Part shown: one piece after another, positions 18,221 through 25,508 of the stretch
Layout: each line of letters begins with the position of its first letter
Numbering within the stretch: position 1 is the first letter of the stretch
Assembly: GCA_039933635.1 (NCBI GenBank)
Contig: JBDTNQ010000038.1
Location: 1 to 32,861, forward strand
Source: JBDTNQ01 sp039933635
GTDB lineage: Bacteria > Acidobacteriota > Vicinamibacteria > Vicinamibacterales > SCN-69-37
Length of the DNA stretch: 32,861 bases
Direction: 5' to 3'
Translations under genes and position numbers: made by a program
Notes under the pieces: model-generated
Databases searched by the model: none
Told to the model about the DNA's origin: nothing
Seen by the model: the letters and a program-made list of their open reading frames with translations, nothing else

Positions 18221-18367
18221 CATCTCGCGGCGCAGTCCCAGTCACGTCAGTCCCACGGGAACCATGGCGCCGGCCGTCGATCGCGGATATTCCGAGGGCG
18301 ATGCGGGATCTTCTCGGCATCGCCAGGCGGCGGCGAAGGCCACGACGCCTATCGAAGGCCGTCCCGC

Positions 18368-18383
18368 TGGCATCGGTCGTGCC
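18368..18383 (+). promoter_or_regulatory. Putative sigma-54 promoter for the universal stress gene
   Basis: Reads TGGCAT, 5 nt, GTGCC; GG (18369-18370) and GC (18381-18382) have exact sigma-54 spacing. Transcription would begin near 18394, about 50 nt before the GTG start. The -24 half is strong, the -12 half is weaker than consensus. Confidence 0.4.
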
Positions 18384-18443
18384 TTTCCTACTGCAGCAAC
18401 GAGTGTCCGCATGGTCCGTCGCTGCGTCGAAAGGAAGTGGGTT

Positions 18444-18950
18444 GTGATTCACATCAAGAACATCCTGGTTGCCACGGATTTCAGCGCGCCGTCGGAGGCG
18501 GCCCTGCTCTACGGCAGGAACTTCGCGCGTCAAAGTTCCGCGACGCTCCACCTGCTCCACGTGGTCGACGATGTGGCCAGCCGCGTGATGCCGATGACCG
18601 GAGCCATGCCGAACGTGGGCCAGATGCAGGTAGAGCTCGACGAAGCGGCACGGAAGGACGTCGAGGCACTCCTGGGGGAAGACGACCGCCGGGAATTGAA
18701 CGCGCGCGCCGTGCTGCTGACCTCCGCTGCGCCGGCCCAGAGCATCGTGGCGTACGCGCGGGACGCCGCCATCGACCTGATTATCATCGGCACGCACGGT
18801 CGGACGGGCCTGGCGAACCTGTTTCTGGGCAGCGTGGCGCAGCATGTGGTTCGCATGGCGCCGTGCCCGGTGCTCACGGTGCGCCGGCCCGAGCGCGACT
18901 TCGTCCGTCCTGACCTGCCTCAGGTAACGGCCAGCTCACATCCGCGCTGA
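18444..18950 (+). CDS. Universal stress protein (UspA family)
   Basis: Cytoplasmic single-domain USP of 168 residues. The first strand, IKNILVATDFS with Asp12, and the ATP-binding pattern GTHG (116-119), nine residues, then GS (129-130) are intact, so this is the nucleotide-binding class. The start is taken as the GTG at 18444 because AAGGAA lies about 8 nt upstream and family homology begins at this point. The frame is open further upstream, but that extension has no USP character. USP proteins act in survival of starvation, low oxygen or energy stress. It is divergent from mgtA with a 269-nt shared region containing two sigma-54-like promoters. A strong hairpin follows directly after the stop. 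Confidence 0.92.
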   Translation: MIHIKNILVATDFSAPSEAALLYGRNFARQSSATLHLLHVVDDVASRVMPMTGAMPNVGQMQVELDEAARKDVEALLGEDDRRELNARAVLLTSAAPAQSIVAYARDAAIDLIIIGTHGRTGLANLFLGSVAQHVVRMAPCPVLTVRRPERDFVRPDLPQVTASSHPR

Positions 18951-18992
18951 GAGCGCCAGCAGGGTCCTGGTTCCGGATGGAGCCAGGCTCTC
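18949..18992. terminator. Hairpin between convergent usp and kinase genes
   Basis: CCTGGTTCC (18966-18974) pairs with GGAGCCAGG (18979-18987) around a GGAT loop with one G-U pair. An outer GAGAGC (18949-18954) can also pair with GCTCTC (18987-18992), as an alternative at the base. It lies 93 nt or less from both convergent stops and could serve either strand. No long T-tract is present. Confidence 0.5.
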
Positions 18993-19043
18993 ACGCATGG
19001 TCAGGCGCGAAGCCAGTGCGCGAGGCCAGAGCCGCGAGAGACA

Positions 19044-20516
19044 TCAAGACGCCGCGGAAGCTGGTTGCCGGGTGGGGAGCACGATCCGCACGACCGATCC
19101 GCCGCCCTCCCGGCCGAGCATTGCGACCGTGCCCTTGTGCGCGTCGACCACCCGCTTCACGGTGGGAAGGCCCAGCCCCGTACCGCGAGCCTTGGTCGTG
19201 AAGAACGGTTCAAAGATCTTCGCGCGCAACTCCTCGACGATGCCCGGGCCGCGATCGCCGATGGTGATGACGCACTCGTCACCCGCGCGATCGACCCCGA
19301 CCGTGATCGCGCCTTGGCCCTGCATGGCCTGTCCGGCGTTCACGAGCAGGTTCATGATCGCCAGCCGCAACTGGTCGATGTCCGCCTCAATCGTGGTGTC
19401 CCCGTCGCCCGTGACGTCGACCGCCACACCGGACATCGCGGGGTCCTGCGTGAACGCCATCGTGATCTGTGTCACGAACGCACGAGCATCGAATTCGGTG
19501 TTTCTGAACTCGCGCGGCCGCGCGAAGGTGAGCAGGTCACTGATCACACTGTTGAGTGCGTCGATTCGAGCCACGATTTCGGCCGCCAGGCTCACGCCGT
19601 CCGATCTCTCCGACAGCTCGGACGCCAGAATCTGCACGCCGTTGCGGATGCCCGCCAGCGGGTTCCGCACCTCATGGGCGACGACGGCCGAGAACTCTCC
19701 GAGTGCGGCGAGGGCAGCCTGATCCTGCAGTCGCTCTTCCTGACTCTTCCGCGCGGTGATGTCGTAGCGAATGGCCATGTACTGCCAGGGCTTCCGGTTC
19801 GCATCCAGGAACGGCACGATCGTGGTGTCGACCCAGTAGAGCGACCCGTCCTTGGCGCGGTTCCGCAGTTCGCCACGCCACACGCCTCCCTGTGCAATCG
19901 TCCGCCAGAGCGTGCGAATGAACTCCTTCGGGTGCAGGCCCGAGTTCAGCAGGCGGTGATCCTGTCCCAGCAGCTCCTGTTTCGAGTACTTCGAAATGTC
20001 GCAGAACTTCTGGTTGGCGAACTGGATGCGGCCAGAGACGTCAGTGATGGCCACAATGGCTGACTGGTCGATCGCGTGCTGCATGTCCTCCAGGGTTCGG
20101 AGGGATGCGAGGTGGTCATCGGCAGCCACCCGATAAGTCAAGACCGCGGCGGCCACAACCCACAGGACGAGGACGGTGACCAGCCGGTTGAAGAGCGCGT
20201 ACTCCAGGCCGGGACTGTGGAGGGATAACCCGAGCTCGAGCAGTGTGAGCACCGTGGCAACGGTCGCAAGCCAGAATACCAACCGGGTCTTGGGGACGGC
20301 CAGGGCCAGGAGTAGCACGGGGACATACAGCAGGGCGACGGTATCGCGGGAGTCGAACAGGACGTCGACCGCGAAGACGAGGGCCAGGCCAGCCCAGGCC
20401 AGGCGCCCTCCACCTCGGGCGGCAGCTCGCGCCATGACAGCGGTCCAGCCGCGAACCGGTTCTGGTGTGCTTATTGAACGCATAATGTCGGACCGAAGGC
20501 TCACGACTGAAACCAC
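19044..20516 (-). CDS. Membrane PAS-domain sensor histidine kinase
   Basis: Sensor kinase of up to 490 residues. Four membrane helices (about 39-128) form the N-terminal part with very short external loops, so the signal may be sensed in or near the membrane. A PAS domain (about 147-256) follows, with IQFANQKFCDISKYSKQELLG and a PAC-type end WQYMAIRYDITARK. The HisKA box AHEVRNPLAGI carries phospho-acceptor His281. The HATPase_c part ends with GDRGPGIVEEL and GTGLGLPTVKRVVDAH. The frame opens at GTG 20516, but the ATG at 20483 is an equally good start. It is divergent from the sigma-54 response regulator, 71 nt away, and most likely phosphorylates it. Confidence 0.9.
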   Translation of the reverse strand: MVSVVSLRSDIMRSISTPEPVRGWTAVMARAAARGGGRLAWAGLALVFAVDVLFDSRDTVALLYVPVLLLALAVPKTRLVFWLATVATVLTLLELGLSLHSPGLEYALFNRLVTVLVLWVVAAAVLTYRVAADDHLASLRTLEDMQHAIDQSAIVAITDVSGRIQFANQKFCDISKYSKQELLGQDHRLLNSGLHPKEFIRTLWRTIAQGGVWRGELRNRAKDGSLYWVDTTIVPFLDANRKPWQYMAIRYDITARKSQEERLQDQAALAALGEFSAVVAHEVRNPLAGIRNGVQILASELSERSDGVSLAAEIVARIDALNSVISDLLTFARPREFRNTEFDARAFVTQITMAFTQDPAMSGVAVDVTGDGDTTIEADIDQLRLAIMNLLVNAGQAMQGQGAITVGVDRAGDECVITIGDRGPGIVEELRAKIFEPFFTTKARGTGLGLPTVKRVVDAHKGTVAMLGREGGGSVVRIVLPTRQPASAAS

Positions 20517-20587
20517 AGTGTATTACCCCGTCCGGTGCGGAACTTTCCGATACCGCCGCGAAAATCTCCGCATCTCTCGGGACTGAC

Positions 20588-21943
20588 ATGGCACACGAAA
20601 CGGTTCTGGTCATCGACGACGAAGCGCTCATCCGGCGCACGGTCGGCAAACGTCTCCAGTCGGCCGGCTACGAGGTCGTCGAGGCCGAGACGGGGCGGCA
20701 GGCGCTCGAACGCGCCGCCAATGGGGTGGACCTTGCGATCCTCGACTACCGTCTGCCCGACATCGACGGTCTCGCGGTCCTGAAACAGCTCAGGCAGCTC
20801 GATCCGGACATCCTGGTGATCCTGCTCACAGCCTACGCCAGCGTCGAGTCGGCCGTATCGGCCATGAAGCTTGGAGCGTTCCACTTTCTCAACAAGCCGT
20901 TCGACCTCGAAGCGCTCGTCGCGCTCGTCGAACAGGCCCTGGAGACCACGCACCTCCGACGCGAAGTCCGCCGCCTGCGCGCGACGCAGGCTCGGCCCTA
21001 CAGTCTCGACCACATCGTCGGTCAATCGCCGCAAATCACCGAGTTCAAGACCCTGCTGAAGCAGATTTCGACGAGTCCGGCCTCAACCGTGCTGCTCACC
21101 GGTGAGAGCGGCACCGGCAAGGACCTGGCGGCCAAGGTACTCCACTACACGAGCGCGCGGGCCAACAAGGCGTTCGTCAACATCACGTGCTCCGCCCTGC
21201 CGGAAACGCTCCTCGAGAGTGAGCTGTTCGGTCACGAACGGGGCGCCTTCACGGACGCGCGGCAGCAGAAGCGCGGGCTGCTCGAGGCCGCCGATGGGGG
21301 CACGGTGTTCCTGGACGAGATCGGGGAGATGCCGCCGATTCTGCAGGCCAAGCTCCTCCGCTTCCTGGAGGAGAAGGCGCTTCGGCGCGTCGGGGGATCG
21401 GCCGACATCCGCGTCGACGTGCGCGTCGTGGCCGCCACGAACCGGACGCTCGAGGACGACGTGCGCACGGGCCGTTTCCGGGAGGATCTCTTCTATCGCC
21501 TGAACGTGCTGCCGCTGAAGCTACCGGCGTTGCGGACGCACATCACCGACCTGCCGGCGCTCATCGCCTTCTATGTGGAGGCGTTCAACCGCGAGTTCAA
21601 GAAGAACGTGAAGGGCGCCTCGGACGCCACGCTGCGTCTGCTCGCCGCGTACGGGTGGCCAGGGAACGTGCGTGAGCTGCGGAACGCGGTCGAACGCGCG
21701 ATGCTCCTGACGCAATCGGACATGCTCGAACCCGACCAGTTCCCGCAGGTCAGCCTCCGCGATCTCACGCATTCGATACAGCTACCCGCCGAGGGCCTCG
21801 ACCTCGAGCAGGTCGAGCGCAGCCTGGTGGTGCAGGCCCTCGCGCGCACCGGGTGGAATCAAACGCGCGCGGCCAAGCTGCTCGGCTTGAACCGGGATCA
21901 AATTCACTATCGGATCGAGAAATTCAAGCTCGCCGCCGAGTAG
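20588..21943 (+). CDS. NtrC-family sigma-54-dependent response regulator
   Basis: Cytoplasmic activator of 451 residues. The receiver domain (1-120) has acidic residues Asp10/Asp11, phospho-acceptor Asp53 in AILDYRLPD, and Lys103. The AAA+ domain (about 140-370) has Walker A GESGTGKD (172-179), Walker B GTVFLDEIGEM, and the sigma-54 contact loop read as GAFTDA (219-224) in place of GAFTGA. The C-terminal Fis-type helix-turn-helix ends with NQTRAAKLLGLNRDQIHYRI. It should activate transcription by sigma-54 RNA polymerase from -24/-12 promoters after phosphorylation by the divergent kinase. Sigma-54-like elements occur in front of mgtA, usp, the YqjD-like gene and the cytochrome gene nearby, which are its likely targets (inference). 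Confidence 0.93.
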   Translation: MAHETVLVIDDEALIRRTVGKRLQSAGYEVVEAETGRQALERAANGVDLAILDYRLPDIDGLAVLKQLRQLDPDILVILLTAYASVESAVSAMKLGAFHFLNKPFDLEALVALVEQALETTHLRREVRRLRATQARPYSLDHIVGQSPQITEFKTLLKQISTSPASTVLLTGESGTGKDLAAKVLHYTSARANKAFVNITCSALPETLLESELFGHERGAFTDARQQKRGLLEAADGGTVFLDEIGEMPPILQAKLLRFLEEKALRRVGGSADIRVDVRVVAATNRTLEDDVRTGRFREDLFYRLNVLPLKLPALRTHITDLPALIAFYVEAFNREFKKNVKGASDATLRLLAAYGWPGNVRELRNAVERAMLLTQSDMLEPDQFPQVSLRDLTHSIQLPAEGLDLEQVERSLVVQALARTGWNQTRAAKLLGLNRDQIHYRIEKFKLAAE

Positions 21944-22005
21944 ACGTCCGCGAGTCAAATCACGCGGCGCCGATCAGGCGAGCGACGGACGCCGTTGTCC
22001 GCGTC

Positions 22006-22296
22006 TTACAGCGCCCGAGCCGACTTGTACTCCCGGTAGCGCCGGTAATGCGCCCGGTTGACCAGGACGAAACCGACCACACAGCCGGCGATAGCGCCTG
22101 CTGCGGTCGCCAGCGCCATTGATGTGAGTGGGCGCCGCCGGATCTGCAGCGCGGTGCCGGCCGCGAAGTCCTCGACCGCATGCTGCCCTCGGACAGCCGC
22201 TCGCCGCGCGTCCCGCATCTGCTCCTGAACGCAATCGAGCGCCGGTTCGAAACGCTCCCTGACAGCCTCTCGCGCGCTCTCGACAATAGTTGCCAT
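22006..22296 (-). CDS. Small YqjD/ElaB-like (DUF883-like) membrane-anchored protein
   Basis: Protein of 96 residues. The first 45 residues form a charged amphipathic helix (ESAREAVRERFEPALDCVQE), followed after RRRP by a single Ala/Gly-rich membrane helix (about 57-79) and a basic tail. This layout matches ElaB/YqjD/DUF883 proteins, which in E. coli anchor ribosomes to the inner membrane in stationary phase; the family link here is by pattern only. The start at 22296 is fixed by an excellent AGGAGG 7 nt upstream. The same frame is open further upstream but without protein-like composition. A sigma-54-like promoter lies immediately before it. It is convergent with the response regulator gene. 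Confidence 0.7.
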   Translation of the reverse strand: MATIVESAREAVRERFEPALDCVQEQMRDARRAAVRGQHAVEDFAAGTALQIRRRPLTSMALATAAGAIAGCVVGFVLVNRAHYRRYREYKSARAL

Positions 22297-22319
22297 GCCT
22301 GACCTCCTCTCTCTCCGAT

Positions 22320-22335
22320 CGCAAGAACTGCGCCC
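22320..22335 (-). promoter_or_regulatory. Putative sigma-54 promoter for the YqjD-like gene
   Basis: Minus strand reads GGGCGC, 5 nt, TTGCG; GG and GC spacing is exact. The transcript would start near 22309, just ahead of the AGGAGG site, giving a leader of about 13 nt. Confidence 0.4.
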
Positions 22336-22389
22336 ACGTGCCCCATCATCGGATGGCTGCGAGCCGCAACCACGCCTGGCAACGCGCCG

Positions 22390-22422
22390 CGGGAAAGCCC
22401 GCAAGCCACGGGTGATTTCCCG
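22390..22422. repeat. Hairpin in the YqjD-like / cytochrome divergent region
   Basis: CGGGAAA (22390-22396) pairs with TTTCCCG (22416-22422), with an inner CCCG (22398-22401) and CGGG (22409-22412). It is the main structured element in the 374-nt gap (22297-22670), which otherwise holds the two sigma-54-like promoters and no gene. It could be an activator-binding inverted repeat or an RNA structure. Confidence 0.45.
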
Positions 22423-22582
22423 CCTGTGAGCGAGCCGAACACCGCCCTGTCACTCCGGCCGTCGTCGAGGCCCGCGCGATCACTCGGGTGCCATCGTCCG
22501 CTTCCGAAGGCCGGCCCCCTGAGTCCTCGCGCCATGCGGATTGGGCCTCGTCAGGTTGGTCCGTAACTGTTGTGTGCCGCGT

Positions 22583-22598
22583 GGGCACCGCGTTTGCT
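22583..22598 (+). promoter_or_regulatory. Strong sigma-54 promoter match upstream of the cytochrome gene
   Basis: Reads GGGCAC, 5 nt, TTGCT; GGCAC and TTGC are exact and spacing is canonical (GG at 22584-22585, GC at 22596-22597). Transcription would begin near 22608, leaving about a 62-nt leader. This is the best of the four sigma-54-like sites around the NtrC-type regulator. Confidence 0.65.
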
Positions 22599-22670
22599 TG
22601 ACCATCCTGAGAGACGGCGGCCGCAGCACCATGCACCGCCGGTTTCACCGATTTCCACGAGGAGCAGAAC

Positions 22671-23429
22671 ATGGACCGCCTCTATCGACGACCGCTCTGG
22701 AATTTGCCGGTCTTCGCCGGCGCGCTGGCGATTGCGGCCCTGGCGTCCGGCGCAGGAGCGCTCGCGCAAACGACGGCGTCCGTGCCGGCGAATCCGGCGC
22801 GCATTGTCGAGATGCGACATCACTTCGTGGACATCAGCCTGGTGCAGGAATCCGTCATTCGCGGCGACCTGGCGTCTGTCCGGGCCCCGGCCAGGCGACT
22901 CATGCAGCTCGCGACGCCAGTGGACATGCCGCCGGCGTCGGCGCCCTTCATCACGACCATCCGCGTCGCGGCCCGCCGGGCGGCGGAGGCGCAGACCCTG
23001 CGCGCGTCGGCTCTGGCCGCGACCACGATGCTGGAGCAGTGCGGCGGCTGTCACCAGGCCGTGACCGTGCGGCCCGTGCCCACTAGCGCGTCGCGTCCTG
23101 ATGTGGGCGGTCTCGTCGGGCACATGCTCGAGCACCAGCGCGCCGCGGACCAGCTGCTGCAGGGGATCGTCATCCCTTCGGCGACGGCGTGGTCGCAAGG
23201 GGTCCAGGCGCTCCGGATTGCCCCACTCAAGGCCAGCGAGTTTCCACCAGACTCCCGATTCCGGAGCGACTTCCACAAGGCTGAAACCGAAGTCCACGAC
23301 ATCGCGAATGACGCCCGTGCCGATGACGCCATGGCGCAGCGCGTGGATACGTATGCCCGGCTGTTGACCACGTGCGCGTCATGTCACAGCCTGCATCGCC
23401 GGATTTGGGGCCCTGGCACCGGGCAATAG
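22671..23429 (+). CDS. Exported two-domain cytochrome c'-like dihaem protein
   Basis: Periplasmic protein of 252 residues with a signal peptide (1 to about 33, ending ALAQ). Two CxxCH haem sites occur, CGGCH (124-128) and CASCH (235-239). Each lies at the end of a segment of about 80 residues that begins with a Met/His-rich helix (MRHHF at 48-52; MLEHQ at 152-156). Haem at the C-terminal end of a helical bundle is the layout of class II cytochromes (c'/c-556), so this looks like an internal duplication. Members bind NO or CO or carry electrons; the role here is unknown. The ATG has GAGGAG 6 nt upstream, and a strong sigma-54 promoter precedes it. Confidence 0.75.
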   Translation: MDRLYRRPLWNLPVFAGALAIAALASGAGALAQTTASVPANPARIVEMRHHFVDISLVQESVIRGDLASVRAPARRLMQLATPVDMPPASAPFITTIRVAARRAAEAQTLRASALAATTMLEQCGGCHQAVTVRPVPTSASRPDVGGLVGHMLEHQRAADQLLQGIVIPSATAWSQGVQALRIAPLKASEFPPDSRFRSDFHKAETEVHDIANDARADDAMAQRVDTYARLLTTCASCHSLHRRIWGPGTGQ

Positions 23430-23487
23430 ACCTGGTTCGCCACGACAGGCCATCGCCCTGAATGCGGGACTCAGCAACGACGCGGAC

Positions 23488-23515
23488 GTGAACTCCGCCG
23501 CTGAGGCGGAGTCAC
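23488..23515 (+). terminator. Hairpin between the cytochrome and SDR genes
   Basis: ACTCCGCC (23492-23499) pairs perfectly with GGCGGAGT (23505-23512) around a GCTGA loop, extended by GTG/CAC with one bulged A. It may end the cytochrome transcript or regulate entry into the SDR gene, whose ribosome site starts about 12 nt further on. Confidence 0.5.
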
Positions 23516-23535
23516 CGCGAAAAAGGGAGAGGTCG

Positions 23536-24300
23536 ATGAAGCGACTCGAAGGCAAAGGGGCAATGGTCACCGGCGGCGCGATTGGCATCGGGCAGGCGGC
23601 TTGTCGCCGCATGGCGCAGGAAGGCGCACGCGTCGCGGTCACCGACATCCGCGACGCGGACGGAGAGGCGCTGGTGAGGGCGATCGAGCGGGACGGCGGT
23701 CAGTCTCGGTACTGGCACCTCGATGTCAGCCGGGAGTCCGAGGTGAGTCGCGTGATCGACGAGGTGCACGCGGCCTTCGGTCTCGACATCCTCGTCAACA
23801 ACGCCGGCATCAGCGGCACGAGCAAGCCCACGCACGAGATCACCGAGCAGGAATGGGATGCGTTGATGGCCGTGAACACGAAAGGCGTGTTCTTCTGCAC
23901 CAAACACGCCCTGCCGCACATGATGCGCGCCCGCCGAGGCAGCATCATCAACCTTTCGTCGATTTACGGCCTTGTCGGCGCCGCCGACGCGCCGCCCTAC
24001 CACGCGTCGAAAGGCGCGGTGCGGCTCATGACGAAGACAGACGCGCTGCTGTACGCGTCGTACAACATCCGGGTCAACTCAATCCATCCCGGCTTCATCA
24101 CGACGCCGATGGTCGAGGCGTTCATCCACGCCGCGCCGGACGCGGCCGCCGTCCAGCACGCGATCGAAGCGAAGCACCCGCTCGGGCATCTGGGCGAACC
24201 GGATGACATCGCCTGGGGCGTCGTCTATCTCGCTTCGGACGAAGCGAAGTTCGTGACCGGCTCCGAACTGGTGATTGACGGCGGCTACACGGCCCAGTAG
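23536..24300 (+). CDS. Short-chain dehydrogenase/reductase (classical SDR)
   Basis: Cytoplasmic NAD(P)-dependent oxidoreductase of 254 residues, typical length for a classical SDR. The cofactor motif TGGAIGIG (12-19) and Asp37 after the second strand favour NAD. NNAG lies at 88-91. The catalytic set is Ser142, Tyr155 and Lys159 (PYHASK). The C-terminal VTGSELVIDGGYTAQ is also standard. It resembles hydroxysteroid/polyol-type dehydrogenases, but the substrate cannot be read from sequence. The ATG at 23536 is chosen because GGGAGAGG lies just upstream and homology starts here. The frame extends to 23488 through a hairpin that is not protein-like. It is followed directly by an ABC-permease remnant. 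Confidence 0.9.
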   Translation: MKRLEGKGAMVTGGAIGIGQAACRRMAQEGARVAVTDIRDADGEALVRAIERDGGQSRYWHLDVSRESEVSRVIDEVHAAFGLDILVNNAGISGTSKPTHEITEQEWDALMAVNTKGVFFCTKHALPHMMRARRGSIINLSSIYGLVGAADAPPYHASKGAVRLMTKTDALLYASYNIRVNSIHPGFITTPMVEAFIHAAPDAAAVQHAIEAKHPLGHLGEPDDIAWGVVYLASDEAKFVTGSELVIDGGYTAQ

Positions 24301-24310
24301 ACGGTCAGCG

Positions 24311-24466
24311 CGGGCCACATCGCTGCTCTTCGGCGTAACGCCGACGGATCAGTGGACATACGTCACAGTCATCGCGAGCGTGATCCTGACAGGGCTGATC
24401 GCCACATGGTTGCCCGCCCGCCGGGCGGCCCGCGTCGATCCCGTCATCGCGTTGAGAGCCGAGTGA
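24311..24466 (+). pseudogene. C-terminal remnant of a MacB/ADOP-type ABC permease
   Basis: About 50 residues are left, reading SLLFGVTPTDQWTYVTV, a hydrophobic helix, then WLPARRAARVDPVIALRAE and stop. This is the characteristic C-terminal end of FtsX-like permeases of the ADOP family that abound in Acidobacteriota. Everything upstream (normally over 700 residues) is missing and the fragment starts about 10 nt after the SDR stop. It has no ribosome site of its own and should be non-functional. It shows that a deletion or rearrangement joined two unrelated loci here. Confidence 0.8.
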
Positions 24467-24475
24467 CCACTCGGC
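24458..24475. terminator. Palindromic hairpin at the end of the permease remnant
   Basis: GCCGAGTG (24458-24465) is followed by AC and its exact complement CACTCGGC (24468-24475), overlapping the remnant stop codon. It may be the old permease terminator, now serving the SDR gene. The remaining 24476-24704 shows no convincing gene. Confidence 0.5.
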
Positions 24476-24704
24476 CGGCATTGGTCGGGTCGTCAGCGCC
24501 GTCACGGGCTTCCGCGGCGCCGCGATGTTCACGACAGCGCGCGAGTATCGGTTTTGGTGGTGCCCTCGTCCTGCAGCACGACGTCGCCGCCGTTCACAGC
24601 GCACCACCTCCCTGCTCGGTCTCGAACGCCGCGAAGGCGTCGAGGATCGCGTCGCGCGGCCGCTGGCGGTCAGTCGACAGCCGACGCGCCCCGCTGGTAC
24701 CCGA

Positions 24705-25508
24705 CTAGACCAGCCGGTCTCGAAACGCGCGTCCGACCTTGAGCGCCTGCCCGGACGCCAGCACGACCCGATATTCGCCGTGATATTCGGGATGGATCGA
24801 CGCGACGCGATCGAGATTGACGATCGTCGAACGATGAATCCGCGCGAACTGCTTCGGATCCAGCCGCCGCTCGACATCGGTCATCGTCATGCGCACCTGA
24901 AACGCCCGCGGGCCCGCGTGCAGGAGCAGATAGTTGGCGGCGGCCTCGATCCATTCGATGTCGCGGGTGCGAATCAACAACAGCCGTTCGCCGTCACGAA
25001 CGGTGAAGCGCGAAATGAACGACGGCGGCGGCCCGGCCACGGCGCCGGCCATGAGGTCGCGGACGCGCGCCATTTCGTCCGCGTCGCGCGCGTCGAGCAG
25101 GCCGCGTAGCCGTTCAGCAGATTCCGCGTCGGCGTCGCGCTCGAGCTCCCGCCGCGCGCGGCGAAGCGCCTCCTGAAACCGGCGATGCGCGATCGGCTTG
25201 AGGATGTAGTCGAGCGCGTGGGCCATGAACGCCTGCAGCGCGTAGCGGTCATAAGCGGTGACGAACACAACGTTCGGGAGATGCTCGGCGGCCGTGCGCG
25301 AGACCACTTCGAAGCCATCGAAGCCCGGCATCTGCACGTCGAGCAACAGCAGATCCGGCCGCAGGCGCAGCACCGCGTCTACGGCCGACGGACCATCCTC
25401 CGCTTCGCCGACGATCTCGATATCGTCTTCGCGCTCGAGGCGCACCCGCAACCCCTGCCTCGCCAGCGGCTCGTCGTCGACGATCATCGTGCGAATGGTG
25501 GGGGTCAT
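24705..25508 (-). CDS. LytTR-family response regulator
   Basis: Transcriptional regulator of 267 residues. The receiver domain (about 5-120) has Asp11/Asp12, phospho-acceptor Asp57 in LLLDVQMPGFDGF, and Lys in YILKPI. The LytTR DNA-binding domain fills the C-terminal 100 residues, with RDIEWIEAAANYLLLH and RIHRSTIVNLDRV visible. The start is the ATG at 25508, which overlaps the kinase stop as ATGA, so it is co-translated with the LytS-type kinase. It probably controls the divergent kelch gene or distant genes; no binding repeats are obvious. Confidence 0.92.
   Translation of the reverse strand: MTPTIRTMIVDDEPLARQGLRVRLEREDDIEIVGEAEDGPSAVDAVLRLRPDLLLLDVQMPGFDGFEVVSRTAAEHLPNVVFVTAYDRYALQAFMAHALDYILKPIAHRRFQEALRRARRELERDADAESAERLRGLLDARDADEMARVRDLMAGAVAGPPPSFISRFTVRDGERLLLIRTRDIEWIEAAANYLLLHAGPRAFQVRMTMTDVERRLDPKQFARIHRSTIVNLDRVASIHPEYHGEYRVVLASGQALKVGRAFRDRLV

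Noticed and set aside
20517..20587. Vegetative promoter boxes (TAATAC, TACACT) in the kinase/regulator divergent gap
   Set aside because: No -35 hexamer with acceptable spacing could be paired with them.
22329..22345. A second sigma-54-like element (GGGCAC on the minus strand) before the YqjD-like gene
   Set aside because: With GGCAC in register the -12 GC is off by one base; the site at 22320-22335 fits better.
23504..23520. GG-N10-GC match in front of the SDR gene
   Set aside because: It lacks the TGC context of the -12 element and lies within a hairpin stem; in GC-rich DNA such bare matches are common.
24476..24704. Possible short minus-strand peptides between the permease remnant and the LytTR gene (one ending in DAILDAFAAFE)
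   Set aside because: Fragments are short, lack starts with ribosome sites and match no family I recognise.
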